The notes beneath the pieces are model-generated. The model saw only the letters and a list, made by a program, of their open reading frames with translations. It was not told the DNA's origin and made no database searches. Positions 54,142 through 64,000 of a DNA stretch of 64,000 bases are shown here, piece by piece (within the stretch, counting starts at the first letter, position 1; the number at the start of each line of letters is the position of its first letter). Origin of the DNA: Lota lota (taxonomy: Eukaryota > Chordata > Actinopteri > Gadiformes > Lotidae); assembly GCA_026745465.1 (NCBI GenBank), contig JACYXH010000826.1, forward strand, positions 2,535,001 to 2,599,000. The letters are read 5' to 3'. A program made the translations under genes and the position numbers.

Positions 54142-57053
54142 AACTGCCACATTGTCCTTTGCATCTGCTGACTATATCAGAAAAATAATGAACATGCAAA
54201 GATGAGCAGGGCAAAGTTAGGTTATCTTTTTATGATGCGGTACTTTAGTACATACTATTACAATCACCAATGCCCTGATAAATTCAAAAACTAAAGGTGA
54301 CCCACACACAGAGGCTTTCTTTGTGACTCATTGACGCCCCCTAACGATGGATCATTTGTAACCAACTGACTTCATGACAACAAATATAGTACCAATGAGT
54401 ATGGAATTGTAACAAATTGAATAATGAATATATTAATCTGTCCTGTACAAAGATCTAATTAATTAGTCCTACTAGTTAAAACACTTGTGTTGTCTTATCG
54501 TGTTGGTTCTATTGTTGAAACAACATTTTTACTGTTACAGCTGTCACCCAGGTAAGGGAATGCTTTATATAAGGACTTGAAGTTGTATAATATCTATGGC
54601 AGAGTTGCCAAGTCTCACGCATCTGGCACTGTCTGGCACCACGCTGCCTTTGACCATTAATCTCCCACTCTTACGCTACTGCGAAGATTCTCACATCAGA
54701 TTTATGTTCATTTTATTTGAATTGTCATCCATTCACAGATCATTTTATACAAATAAGTTATCTGACCTCTGCCTCCATCAGCACAATCACTACATGCACC
54801 CATCAGCTGGCGAGCTTCGCATGGTGTGAAAAGAAAAGTCTTCGTAAGAGGCCAATGTGAAGGAAATACTAAATGCCCCACATTTGTTGCAATAGTGAAC
54901 CAATTGAATAATATCATATAATCTAGAATGAAATGTGAGTTATTTAGTGCAGTGACTGGGTTTGTGAATCAGAGGTTACGTGCCATGGCAAATTTAACTA
55001 GGCAATTGTATATCGTTAACTCTGGTTATAAGCTATAATTGATAATAGTTGTGAATGTTGTGAAGACCCTGCCTCTGTTTCTGTCTGCCGATTCTCCGGT
55101 TATCCTATATCTTTGCAGGGAGACAGGGGGCATAGCTGAGGGTCGTCAGCTGATGCGGTGCACCTGTGCAGGTGTGGCCTGCAGGCTTCATGCATCAGCC
55201 ATTCTCCTCCACACAGACAGGATGGCTTTTGGTTTGAGTTGCTTTCTGTTTGATTTAGTGCTTTTGTGCGGTTGTTCCTTTTGGGTTTTGTAAAGTCCTA
55301 TGCTTGGTTTAATATCGTGTTTACACTATACAACATCCCAACAGCACGCTTTCCACTCATCCATCTGCTACACAACTGATGATACAGATCCATGTTATAT
55401 TATTGTAATCTTATTTCACTATGCTATTAGTGACACCTAGAGTTTGCTTGAAGGAGCCAAAGATTGATCAAACAAATTAGCCACACAGGCTGCTCAACTC
55501 TGCCCCCTGAGGCACTGCCGCTGAATTAGGTTGCTTCCTAACGAATGCCACTAGGTGGTGCAATGTTTGTATTGTTTTGTCAAATAAATCTTCATGATGA
55601 AGTAACGATATTTAAAAAGTTTGGAGACTATTAAGCTCCACACTATAAGTCGATATTATTGTACTTATAACAAAAAACTACTTGCTAGTAATGTTCCTTT
55701 AACAGTCCACCTAGGCAAGATTTAAGGCAGCATAAAAAGACACTCAACAAACTTGTTCTCTTGGATCTCCATTTTATGTTTATAGCTACTTGAGTTTCAC
55801 AACAGAAACAAGTACTAGTGTCCATTTGTCAACAGGTCATACCCCATGGCCATATCCTGTTATGAAAAGATGAATATCCAGTTCCTCTTAATGCTTACCG
55901 AGGTACCGGGTGTCTTATTGCGAGATGTCATGTTTCTATTTCATTAGTCCGCAGTGTGAGTAGGCCTGCGTTTCAAGGTCACTCATTGAAAATGAAAACC
56001 TGAAAGACTTGCAATATAATGAAATATATATGTTTCTATATTCTCAATAAGATGTTTAGGATTTGAATATCCATTGAGGCTTTTCTATGTATATTGGCTT
56101 AGTTTTTTGTAATTATAAAGTATCAGTATTCCAGTCATAATTTCTCAATAACATATTGTAACATTGTGAATAGCCACAAAAACCATTGTATCTATGATAT
56201 GTCCAGAGAGGAGAGATTTTGTTGCTCAATTTAATCGGTACAGGTGGTTCAAACCATATCACCTTCAATATTTTCTTTAGTCAACTTCTGTCGTCTCCTT
56301 TAGGCCTACGATCTCCTCTACATTTGCTCACTTGAGGTGATCTCAGCCCTTACTCATACTCTGTCCACAAATCACTAACCCTGGTCATTAATCTCTCTCC
56401 CAATGTGTCAGGGGCCTGCATAGGAGTGTCCTGCTACTAGATAAGCACTCGGACAATGCCACGGGTGTTTACGTGAGGGGCTCATGAAAGGTTATGTTTG
56501 ACGAGGTGGTATTTACTGACAGAAAAGGCTACACATTTCTCAATAACTGAAACTGCAGATAGGAGTTGAAAATTACCTTTGTATACATAACAAATATGGC
56601 CAGTGGACATGCAGCTTTATACTGAGGGTGTATGTCGAAGAGTTGTGAAATGGTTACTTCTCAAATGGAATCACATTCAGTTTTCCAATGGAAACTAATT
56701 AAAATAAATGTTGTTAATACAAAGAAAAGCATTTATTTGGGTCAAAACTGCTTTATAATTGAATAGGCCTTAATAATGTCTATAATGCAGTGAAATAAAG
56801 TAATACACTGTACTATAAACACATATAATAAGGGGGGTTGCCACTCGGCTTATTGATGGATTGCAGTGCTTTACTAAGAAACCATATTTGTATAGTGTAT
56901 TTAAGGAAGGCTGAGAAGATTGAACTTCAAATAATGGTTGAGGAGATAACAACATTGCTGCCGTCTAACCAGAATGAGTAGGGGGCTGGACATGGTCAAT
57001 ACAAGTATATTAGTGGGGAAATCTCAGGGACATTGCCAGACTGCCAATACAAA
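54142..57053. other. Intergenic, no gene seen
   Basis: About 2.9 kb with no supported exon, long microsatellite or recognised transposon. Confidence 0.45.
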
Positions 57054-57105
57054 ATGGAGACTACAGGTGGAAGAACGTCCATTTTCCTGCTGTTTCTGAT
57101 GCAAG
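57054..57105 (+). CDS. Leader exon, second plus-strand CEACAM-like gene
   Basis: Fifty-two bases, phase 1, hydrophobic core SIFLLFLM, donor GTAGGC. Confidence 0.82.
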
Positions 57106-60100
57106 GTAGGCACCTCTATATTCAATCTGTGTTCTCCTTTGGTACCTCAACCTCTGCCTGATGGAAAAAAGGAGGAGTGTGTTTGATTAATTTACGCACG
57201 ACAAGCGGTAATAACAGCACATCAGAGAATAGCACATCAGAGCTATTACTCCATTAGGTTAATTGTTTGAGCTCATCAAGCTCTCATCAAGCCAAGTCTG
57301 TTGACCACCATCCATCCACATCATAGTGTTGTCTCGCTTCCCCTTCCCCCCTCACCCCCAAGCGGCCCTGACCTCCGGGGCCGTGGAGGTCAAGCCGTCC
57401 ACCAACCCCGTCGCCGTGGGCCACACGCTGGTGCTGGCTGTGTCCCCGGCCACCACGGTCAACAGCGGGAGCTGGTCCGCGGGCACCATGGTCATCCTCA
57501 ACTGGGTGGGGTCGCAGCAGGCCGTGTTCCCCAGCTATACTGGCAGAGCCTCGGTGGACACGGCCACCAGCACCCTGACGCTCCGCTCCATCACACTGGC
57601 CGATGCGGGGGTCTACACCGTGAAGAGCACTGACTCGGAGCTGACCGCTAGCATCACCATCACTGTACTGGGTGAGACTGACACACGTTTGTTTTTTTGT
57701 CTTTACTGCCAGATACACAGAACCACACAGAGGCAGACTGGGCACTGACATTCTTATGATATGTCACCGGCAATTACATATTGAGAGCATAATATTCCAG
57801 AAAGATACTAGAAAAAAATACTAATCCAAATATATATATAAAGATAAATATACTTGTGTTACGGCCAGCCTAGGGGAACAAGCCAGTAACATGGATGTTG
57901 TCCCCTCCTTACTCAGATTCCCACAAATAAAGCCATCCAAACAGGGTTTGAACGCAGAAGACAAGTAATTTATTTTACATTGAACTGAACAAAACGTTGA
58001 AAGACAAAACAAACACTATCATGACAAAACTAACAGGATCATACAACACTAACCCACCAAGGTGTGGTCCATTATTGATATTTAAACCACATTAGGGATC
58101 ACACCCTCACATTAAACATGCACACAAATTAACTAATCATCCAATCAACTCAAACAAACACAACAGGCTAGCATGCAAGGAAACATGAACACAGGAAGGG
58201 GGATTAACACAAACACATAACTTTCAACTATGGCCAAGGGTCATAACACCTCTCCCCTCAAAATCAAACATCCCCAAGATGTTTCGTGAGCAAAAGTCTT
58301 TGAGTTGTCCTTTTCATGCTCTTCTCTCGGCTTTCACCAGGGACAGAGAGTTGGCCTTGAAGGGACGAGTAGGCTTGCACAGCCTTAGAATGGACAAATG
58401 GTTCCCAAAGGCCTCACAGGGAAGTGTTGGGGCAAAGCAAGTGTAGACCTGATCAATGTTAGGCCTCTATGGCCTTGAGGATATTGGGGTAGATCCCGGA
58501 CGAGCCCCCATTTTGTTACGGCCGGCCTAAGGGAACCAGCCAGTAACATGGAAGTTGTCCCCTCCCTACTCAGACTGCCACAAATAAAGCCATCCAAACA
58601 GGTTTTGAACGCAGAAGGCAAGTAATTTATTTTACATTTAACTGAACGAAACTTAGGAAGACAACAACTCACATGAACACACAACACTTGTGGCTGAGCG
58701 GGAACAGGCCACCAAGGTGTGGTCCACTATTAATTTTTAAGCCTAGCTGCGACCTGGCAAGCCCATCAGTAGGGATCACACCCTCACATGAAACATGAAC
58801 ACTAGTTAACTAATCATACAATCAACTCAAACAAACATATCAGCAGGTTTATTCCAGCTATGTCTTGCATAGTAGCTGAATCACGCTCTTCCATGTTTTG
58901 TTTTGACTCTGGGCACCATTAGCTGACTGGTCCTAGTTTATCTTAAAGGTCTGGAGGGTTCATATAGTGAAAGCATTTCAGCGATATACTTTGGTCCGAA
59001 ACCATTTAGTGATTTATAGGTGAGCAGGAGTATTTTGAAATCAATCCTCTGACATACCGGGAGCCAATGCAGGGATTTGAGAATTGGTGTAATGTGTTCA
59101 TATTTTTTGGTCTTTGTTAGAACTTCAGCAGCTGCGTTCTGAACAAGCTGTAGCTGCCTAAGAGCTTTTTATGGAAGGCCTGCAAAGAGACGGTTACAAT
59201 AATCTAACCTACTAGTAATAAATGCATTGGATAAGTTTTTCTAAGTCTTGTTTTGACATGAGTACTCTTAGTCTTGTTATGTTTTTCAGGTGATAGTAGG
59301 CCGATTTTATCACTGACTTGATGTGGCTCTTGAAATTTAGATCTGAATCCATAATAACACCAAGATTTCGGGCTTGGCCTTTGGTTTTTAAGGAGAGGGT
59401 GTCAAGGTGTAGGCTAACTTTCAGTCTCTCATCTTTGGTACTGAAACAATTATCACAGTTTTGTCCTTATTTTGTGGTACGAAATTCCGGCACATCTAGT
59501 CCTTGACATGCTCAATGCACTGGCACAGCAGATCTATTTGACGATAGTCAGTTGGTGATGAAGTTGGTGTCGGTGACTGAAAAAAGAAACTAAATCCAAT
59601 TATATGAAAAATCCAAAATCCAATTACATGCAAATCCATCTATGTCAAAAGTCAAGGTTATATTCAATTATGAGGTACAATATAAAGTCATAAAGTGACA
59701 CGTGAATGTAAGAAATCACAGACTTTGCTTTAACAGACTTCTGTTAAGACGCCTGATGGAAACTCTAGGATACAAACGGTCCTTCAGTCTGCAGGTGCGG
59801 TATCGGTATTGGTATCGCCTGCCAGATGGCAGCAGACTGAAAAGTTGATGTGCTGGGTGGTAGGAGTCCTTAATAATCCTGCAAGCTTTCATGAGGCAGC
59901 ATGTGTGGTAGGTGTTCTGTGCTGCTGGGCTCTCTGCCACTGATGTGTTCTGCAGTCCTGACAACACTGCGTAAGACCTTGGCTTTGATGCAGCCAGCTA
60001 CTGTGCTCTCAACAATGCACCTGCAAACGTTTGTGAGGATGGCTGGGTCCATACCAAACTTTGTCAGTCTCCTCAGGAGGAAGAGACGTTTCCGAGCTAA

Positions 60101-60658
60101 TTTGACCACCTTATCTGTGTGGCCAGACCAGGTAGGGTCATCGTTGATGTGCAAACCAAGGAACCTCAGGCAGCTGACCCTTTCTACTACAGTTCCATTG
60201 ATGGGGTCCTGTTAGTGGAGAATGTGAAGCAAGGTTACATTTATTTTGACTAAACATAAATTGAATGTCATCCTCAGCAGATTGTGGTTTGTGTGTGAAC
60301 GTGCACGCATGTGAGACAGATAGGTTGATCAATAGATTGAACAATGGATAGATAGTGGTGATCATAGTTTTCACAATGACAAAAATGTATGCATTATGAA
60401 TGGTGATGAAATCTATTCCTGCTGTTCCTCCATTGTTGGTCTTTCTGAGTCATTCACAGTCCCCCTCTGAACCCTTTCCCTCCCCTTCTTTCTCTCTCAC
60501 GCTCTTTCTCTATCTCCTCTCTCCTCTGCCCTTCTGAATGTAGGTTTAGGGGTAAGTCAAAAGGAATCTCTGTACCGTATCAGTTATACGGCGCCCAATT
60601 CCTGCTGTGTCAATATGACGCACACGTCCGGTCACCTTCATTAACCCTATAACGTCCA

Positions 60659-60754
<96 letters not shown>

Positions 60755-60773
60755 GTCTCTCTGTCTCTCTCTC

Positions 60774-60818
<45 letters not shown>

Positions 60819-62694
60819 GTCTCTCTGTCTCTCTCTCTCTCTCTGTCTCTCTCACTCTCTCCTCCACAGAGGCCATCTCCAACGTGAACCTGACGACCAA
60901 TGATACCGTTTTCGTGGAGTTCAGAAACTCTGCAGTTTTCACCTGCTTGGCCAAGGGCTCCTCCCCTTCCTTCCTCTGGATGAACGGCAGCTCGGTGGTC
61001 ACCGTGAGCGACAGGGTTCAGATCGGCGCCGGAGACTCCACTCTCACCATCCTCAACATGACCCGCTACGACCAGGGGCCGCTCACTTGCAATGTGTCCA
61101 ACGCCATCAGCACTGAAATCAGCCAATCGCTGAACCTCACCGTCTACTGTGAGTGCTCTGCTAAGTTGACCCTCCCGTGTTTCATTATAAATACCTCAAT
61201 TATTTACATAAGATAGATAGATAGATTGTGTGGATGGATTAATGAAAGCATAAATAGTTGGATGGATGAATGGGTGAATTAATACATAAATAGGTGGATG
61301 GATAAATAAATAAATAAAAAATTGGTGGATAAATAGGTGGATGGATGGACAGATGGATACACATATGGATATATATATATATATATATAAAGTTAGATAG
61401 ATCATAGATATAGATAGATATGTGAAAGCTAGATGATAGATCATAGATAGATCATAAATAGATAGGTAGGTAGATAGAGATAGATTGATAGATAGATCAT
61501 AAATAGATAGGTAGGTAGATAGATAGATCGATGGATTGATAGATTGATAGATTGCATTCTCCCCATTCCAGCCTACTTCCCTCATCCTTTATACTCATCT
61601 CCTACTTGCCTCAGATGGTCCAGACCACATGGAGCTCAGAGGCAACGGGCAGAACATCAGCGACTTCATCTTGGGAAGCGACCTGAACGTGTCCTGCTCA
61701 GCACAATCCAACCCCAGCGCCCAGTTCCAGTGGGCCTTCCAGGGAGATGTCCTCACCACCACGGGCCCAGACTTGAAGCTCTACAGCATCAGCAAGAAGC
61801 ACAGCGGGATGTACTCCTGTCTGGCCTACAACAATGTCACCCAAATGTACAGCAACATCACCAAGTCCATCAACATAGGTAAGCATCTCTAGCCGTATTG
61901 ATTAGTTGGGTGGGGAAACCTTCAAGACTCTTTGGAAACCATTAACACTCAATGCATTACTTTTAATCATTCCGTTTCCCCACCCAGGTCACATTTAGAG
62001 TACATTTATATTTAGTTGTCGTGGTTTCCTCAAATATATATCCATCCATCCATCCATCCACTGTCCTTAGATTAATTCAGCCATTCATCCATTCATCTAT
62101 ATAGCATCCAGCTATAAATTCATCCATCTTCGGTTGTGTTCTTTGCTTTTCTCCTCTCCTTAGTATCAGGGTCAGAGCAGCTTGGAGTGACTGTGTGGCT
62201 CCTGCCCTTCCTGTCCCTGTCTGCCTTCCTCTCAACGTTGTCAGGCAAGTCCTATGCAAAGTAAATGGCATTACTAGCACTACAGTATAGGGTTGTGGTT
62301 TGTTATACGCCTGAAACTGTGGTCCACCTCATTTCTGAGTCGTACCTGTATTATAAATGAGCTAACAAATGTGCCAATGGAACATGAATGCTTTTTTTAA
62401 GCTGAACTTGAAGGCCTTTCATCGTAAGGAAGGTTTGAAACATAAGGGTCATGCTGTTGGCATGGTGGGCAACACAGTGTTGTAAACACTGAATTGTGAA
62501 GCCGTAGTTAAACATTAGCAATGTGATAATGCGAAAACTGGAAAAATATTTTTGAGCGCTATTGTAGTTGATTAAACATACTACACACACTGCGTTATCA
62601 AGAGTACGGCTTTACGTGACTACTAACTTTATTTTCGTCTCTTTGTTTCACAGATGACCTTTGGATAATCCATTACCCTGCCGTTATGTTATAA
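57054..62694 (+). CDS. CEACAM-like gene with hydrophobic, GPI-like C terminus
   Basis: Exons: leader 57054-57105 (METTGGRTSIFLLFLMQ), N domain 57363-57671, A-type C2 60870-61148, B-type C2 61615-61878, hydrophobic end exon from 62164. Reading on, the frame stops at 62262-62264 after LSGKSYAK (334 residues). With a GC-AG intron (62245-62653) it ends DDLWIIHYPAVML at 62694 (341 residues). The N domain is cysteine-free (LVLAVSP, AGVYTVKS). The C2 domains have VFTCLAK/LTCNVS and VSCSAQ/YSCLAY. The final segment SGSEQLGVTVWLLPFLSLSA has no charged cytoplasmic tail of note, so a GPI anchor or a minimal tail is likely (inference). The 3.2-kb intron after the N exon is filled with retroelements. Confidence 0.83.
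57363..57671 (+). CDS. N-domain exon, second plus-strand CEACAM-like gene
   Basis: One hundred and three codons, phase 1-1. Motifs VEVKPSTNPVAVGHTLVLAV, RASVDTATSTLTLRSITLAD, AGVYTVKSTDSE. GC-rich, with acceptor CCAAG. Confidence 0.86.
57857..58160 (-). repeat. LTR, 3' copy on the minus strand
   Basis: About 304 bases with ACAAATAAAGCC on the plus strand. Matches the copy at 58514-58837 with a few small gaps. Confidence 0.78.
58514..58837 (-). repeat. LTR, 5' copy on the minus strand
   Basis: About 324 bases. It carries a short extra segment (near 58740-58775) absent from its partner. The primer site abuts its inner end. Confidence 0.78.
58960..59500 (-). mobile_element. L2/CR1-like LINE fragment
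   Basis: On the minus strand, HLDTLSLKTKGQARNLGVIM and DSDLNFKSHIKSV, then YYHLKN, are motifs from the C-terminal part of the reverse transcriptase of L2-type fish LINEs. Frames are broken in places. Confidence 0.65.
59716..60215 (-). mobile_element. Second LINE reverse-transcriptase C-terminal fragment
   Basis: On the minus strand, TWSGHTDKVVKLARKRLFLL and CRIIKDSYHPAHQLFSLLPS are typical of the RT thumb and C-terminal region of jockey-like fish non-LTR elements. Internal deletions are present. Confidence 0.68.
60660..60857. repeat. (CT)n microsatellite before a splice acceptor
   Basis: CT repeats with CTGT variants reach to within about 13 bases of the exon at 60870 and supply its polypyrimidine tract. 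Confidence 0.95.
60870..61148 (+). CDS. A-type C2 exon, second plus-strand CEACAM-like gene
   Basis: Ninety-three codons, phase 1-1. VFTCLAKGSSPSFLWMNGSS and RYDQGPLTCNVSN show common descent with the A exons at 41151 and 46619, but clearly diverged. Confidence 0.88.
61205..61552. repeat. GATA/GGTA-rich simple repeat region
   Basis: Degenerate ATAG and GATG tetranucleotide units with a TA run at 61371-61389. Confidence 0.85.
61615..61878 (+). CDS. B-type C2 exon, second plus-strand CEACAM-like gene
   Basis: Eighty-eight codons, phase 1-1 (YGPDHMELRGNGQNISDFIL and following). Cysteines in VSCSAQS and YSCLAYN. Confidence 0.87.
62164..62264 (+). CDS. Hydrophobic C-terminal exon, second plus-strand CEACAM-like gene
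   Basis: VSGSEQLGVTVWLLPFLSLS then AFLSTLSGKSYAK and TAA. SGS could be a GPI attachment site. TCAG|GCAAGT at 62244 is a plausible GC-type donor. Confidence 0.7.
62654..62694 (+). CDS. Alternative last exon, second plus-strand CEACAM-like gene
   Basis: After TTTCACAG, in-frame DLWIIHYPAVML and TAA. It is used only if the GC donor at 62245 is spliced. Confidence 0.42.
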
Positions 62695-63404
62695 AACTGT
62701 TGGCACTTTCCAAAGCTACATGGTAAAAATAGATATACTCTGTTTAATCTTTAAATATATTCGGTCTACACATAGCTTTTTTTGATTGAATGTAGATTTT
62801 CAGATATTACAATTTATTTCACTTGTATAAATGAAAAGATGTAGACAGGAATGTATTATTATTCATTATTATAACAACATCAGTTATTAGTTATTATAGT
62901 TAGGTTAATCCATTAGGCAATCCATTATTTTGGGTGTATCAAAAACAAGTCAAATAACTTAGGGATAAAACATGCTGTATTATTTACATTTACTTAGTTA
63001 CTTAGGTCTAGTTCCACAATGTGTGTGTATGTTTTTGCAAATAATTTAATAAAAAACGCTGAACCATCAAATAGTGGGATTTTCTGGATAGTTTTATATA
63101 TTATTCCTGATCATTGCAATTCCATTGTGCTTCTAAATAATATTTCAGTAAATAAAGTAAAAAGATATGTTGTTTTCCTATTTGGAAAAATTGTTTCTTT
63201 TTTCAAATAGGGTAATTCTTAACACTTCATACGTAGCACATAGGTAACAGTTCATAGGTTACATGAATTTAAACTATCTTAAAAATTTTGTAAGGCAATT
63301 CACTTTTGCATTTCCTGGACATTTCCTCTACTTCTACTGCGTTGGAAATAGAAAATGAGTAAACATATATCCAAATAGTTTTACAAGTATGCATTACCTT
63401 TTTT

Positions 63405-63474
<70 letters not shown>

Positions 63475-64000
63475 TATAGAATGAGAAATAGCAAGACAAC
63501 TAGTAGAGGAGAGAGAAAAAAGCAAATAGAGAGAGAGTGAAAGACAAACGTGACCAGGGGGAAGGGCTTCTTTCCAATACCATTGTTTGGAAAAGCAAAT
63601 CAACTCACCGTTTTTTAAAGGTCATTACATTTGTCATTGGCAATCACTTCCATGAATATGAATGTAATCGCTCATATCTCTGAAACGGTTTTGCTAAAAG
63701 ATCGTCTTCAAATATTTCGTTTTAAATAACCAACTTTATTTTTTGTTTTGTTATTAATACCTGTCTAAACAGGTATTATTTACATTCATTTTAAGTTTAT
63801 CTTCCTCAAAATGACAAAGCAAAGTCTTCGATGGGCCCCTTATTTATTTTTGTATTGTTCTGGAACAAACACCAAGGTGTGTGCACCACATGACATTTAT
63901 CAAAAGCCCTTCTAAGAAGAAGAAAGAGTATCCTGACGCACCTGTCCCTATTAAAGGACAAATGGTTTACAGTAAATGTGCATGGCCACTCCTTGGTGTG
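62695..64000. other. 3' flank and intergenic, with (GT)n at 63406-63472
   Basis: A pure GT run of about 67 bases, and a possible AATAAA at 63048-63053. No further gene recognised. Confidence 0.5.

Larger units (their letters stand above)
57857..58837 (-). mobile_element. Small LTR retroelement with proline-tRNA primer site, internally deleted
   Basis: Two direct LTRs (57857-58160, 58514-58837) flank only 353 bases. Both begin TGTTACGGCC and end CAAACA on the plus strand. On the minus strand, three bases after the right-hand LTR, TGGGGGCTCGTCCGGGAT (58510 to 58493) matches a tRNA-Pro primer binding site. No gag or pol reading frame remains. It is therefore a TRIM-like or deleted non-autonomous copy on the minus strand. 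Confidence 0.8.

Noticed and set aside
57287..57751. Minus-strand ORF opposite the N exon of the second plus-strand gene
   Set aside because: Antisense shadow. The plus strand has correct splice sites and Ig motifs.

Overview
The window is vertebrate, teleost fish, nuclear DNA. Genes are split into short exons with GT-AG junctions, and introns are crowded with AC/GT, CT/GA and tetranucleotide microsatellites, tRNA-derived SINEs, MITEs, LINE remnants and LTR elements. The very high density of long simple repeats is typical of cod-like fishes (Gadiformes), but that placement is inference and the sequence alone does not prove it.

Region 1 (1 to about 21.7 kb, + strand) is the 3' two-thirds of grik5, encoding the kainate-type glutamate receptor subunit GluK5/KA2. 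Thirteen exons join in frame to 799 residues: the end of the amino-terminal domain, ligand-binding segments S1 and S2, M1, pore loop, M3, M4 and an arginine/proline-rich cytoplasmic tail ending in a stop at 20948. The first exons lie upstream of the window. Nearly every exon is bordered by a long microsatellite or a pyrimidine tract.

Region 2 (21.7 to 28.9 kb) is intergenic and mobile DNA: a long GA repeat, an unclassified minus-strand ORF, and a 5'-truncated, frameshifted Ty3/Gypsy-type retrotransposon that keeps a 3' LTR.

Region 3 (28.9 to 62.7 kb) is a cluster of immunoglobulin-superfamily cell-surface genes of the CEACAM type on both strands, with relatives. On the minus strand are a dead nectin/PVR-like leader plus V exon (28.9-30.1 kb), a CEACAM-like gene with leader, N and two C2 exons that seems to end as a secreted protein (33.7-36.4 kb), a CEACAM-like pseudogene with a transmembrane exon (40.1-42.3 kb) and an N-domain remnant cut by a 269-bp GA repeat (44.2-44.7 kb). 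On the plus strand are an intact CEACAM1-like receptor with a transmembrane segment and two tail tyrosines (45.35-49.17 kb), a decayed Ig gene (52.4-53.5 kb) and an intact CEACAM-like gene whose hydrophobic C terminus looks GPI-anchored or very short-tailed (57.05-62.7 kb). A HIPK-like kinase pseudo-exon lies at 31.4-31.6 kb. Between them are MITEs, SINEs, solo LTRs and, in one large intron, a small LTR element with a proline-tRNA primer site and two LINE fragments.

GRIK5 and the CEACAM genes are also close neighbours in human 19q13.2, so the arrangement looks like ancient linkage. The Ig genes appear to be a lineage-specific array that grew by duplication, with one exon near-identical between opposite strands. 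I found no prokaryote-type operon, CRISPR array, tRNA or rRNA gene. I did not find a clearly new biological system. The most interesting material is the mosaic evolution of the CEACAM-like array and the repeat-bordered splice sites of grik5.
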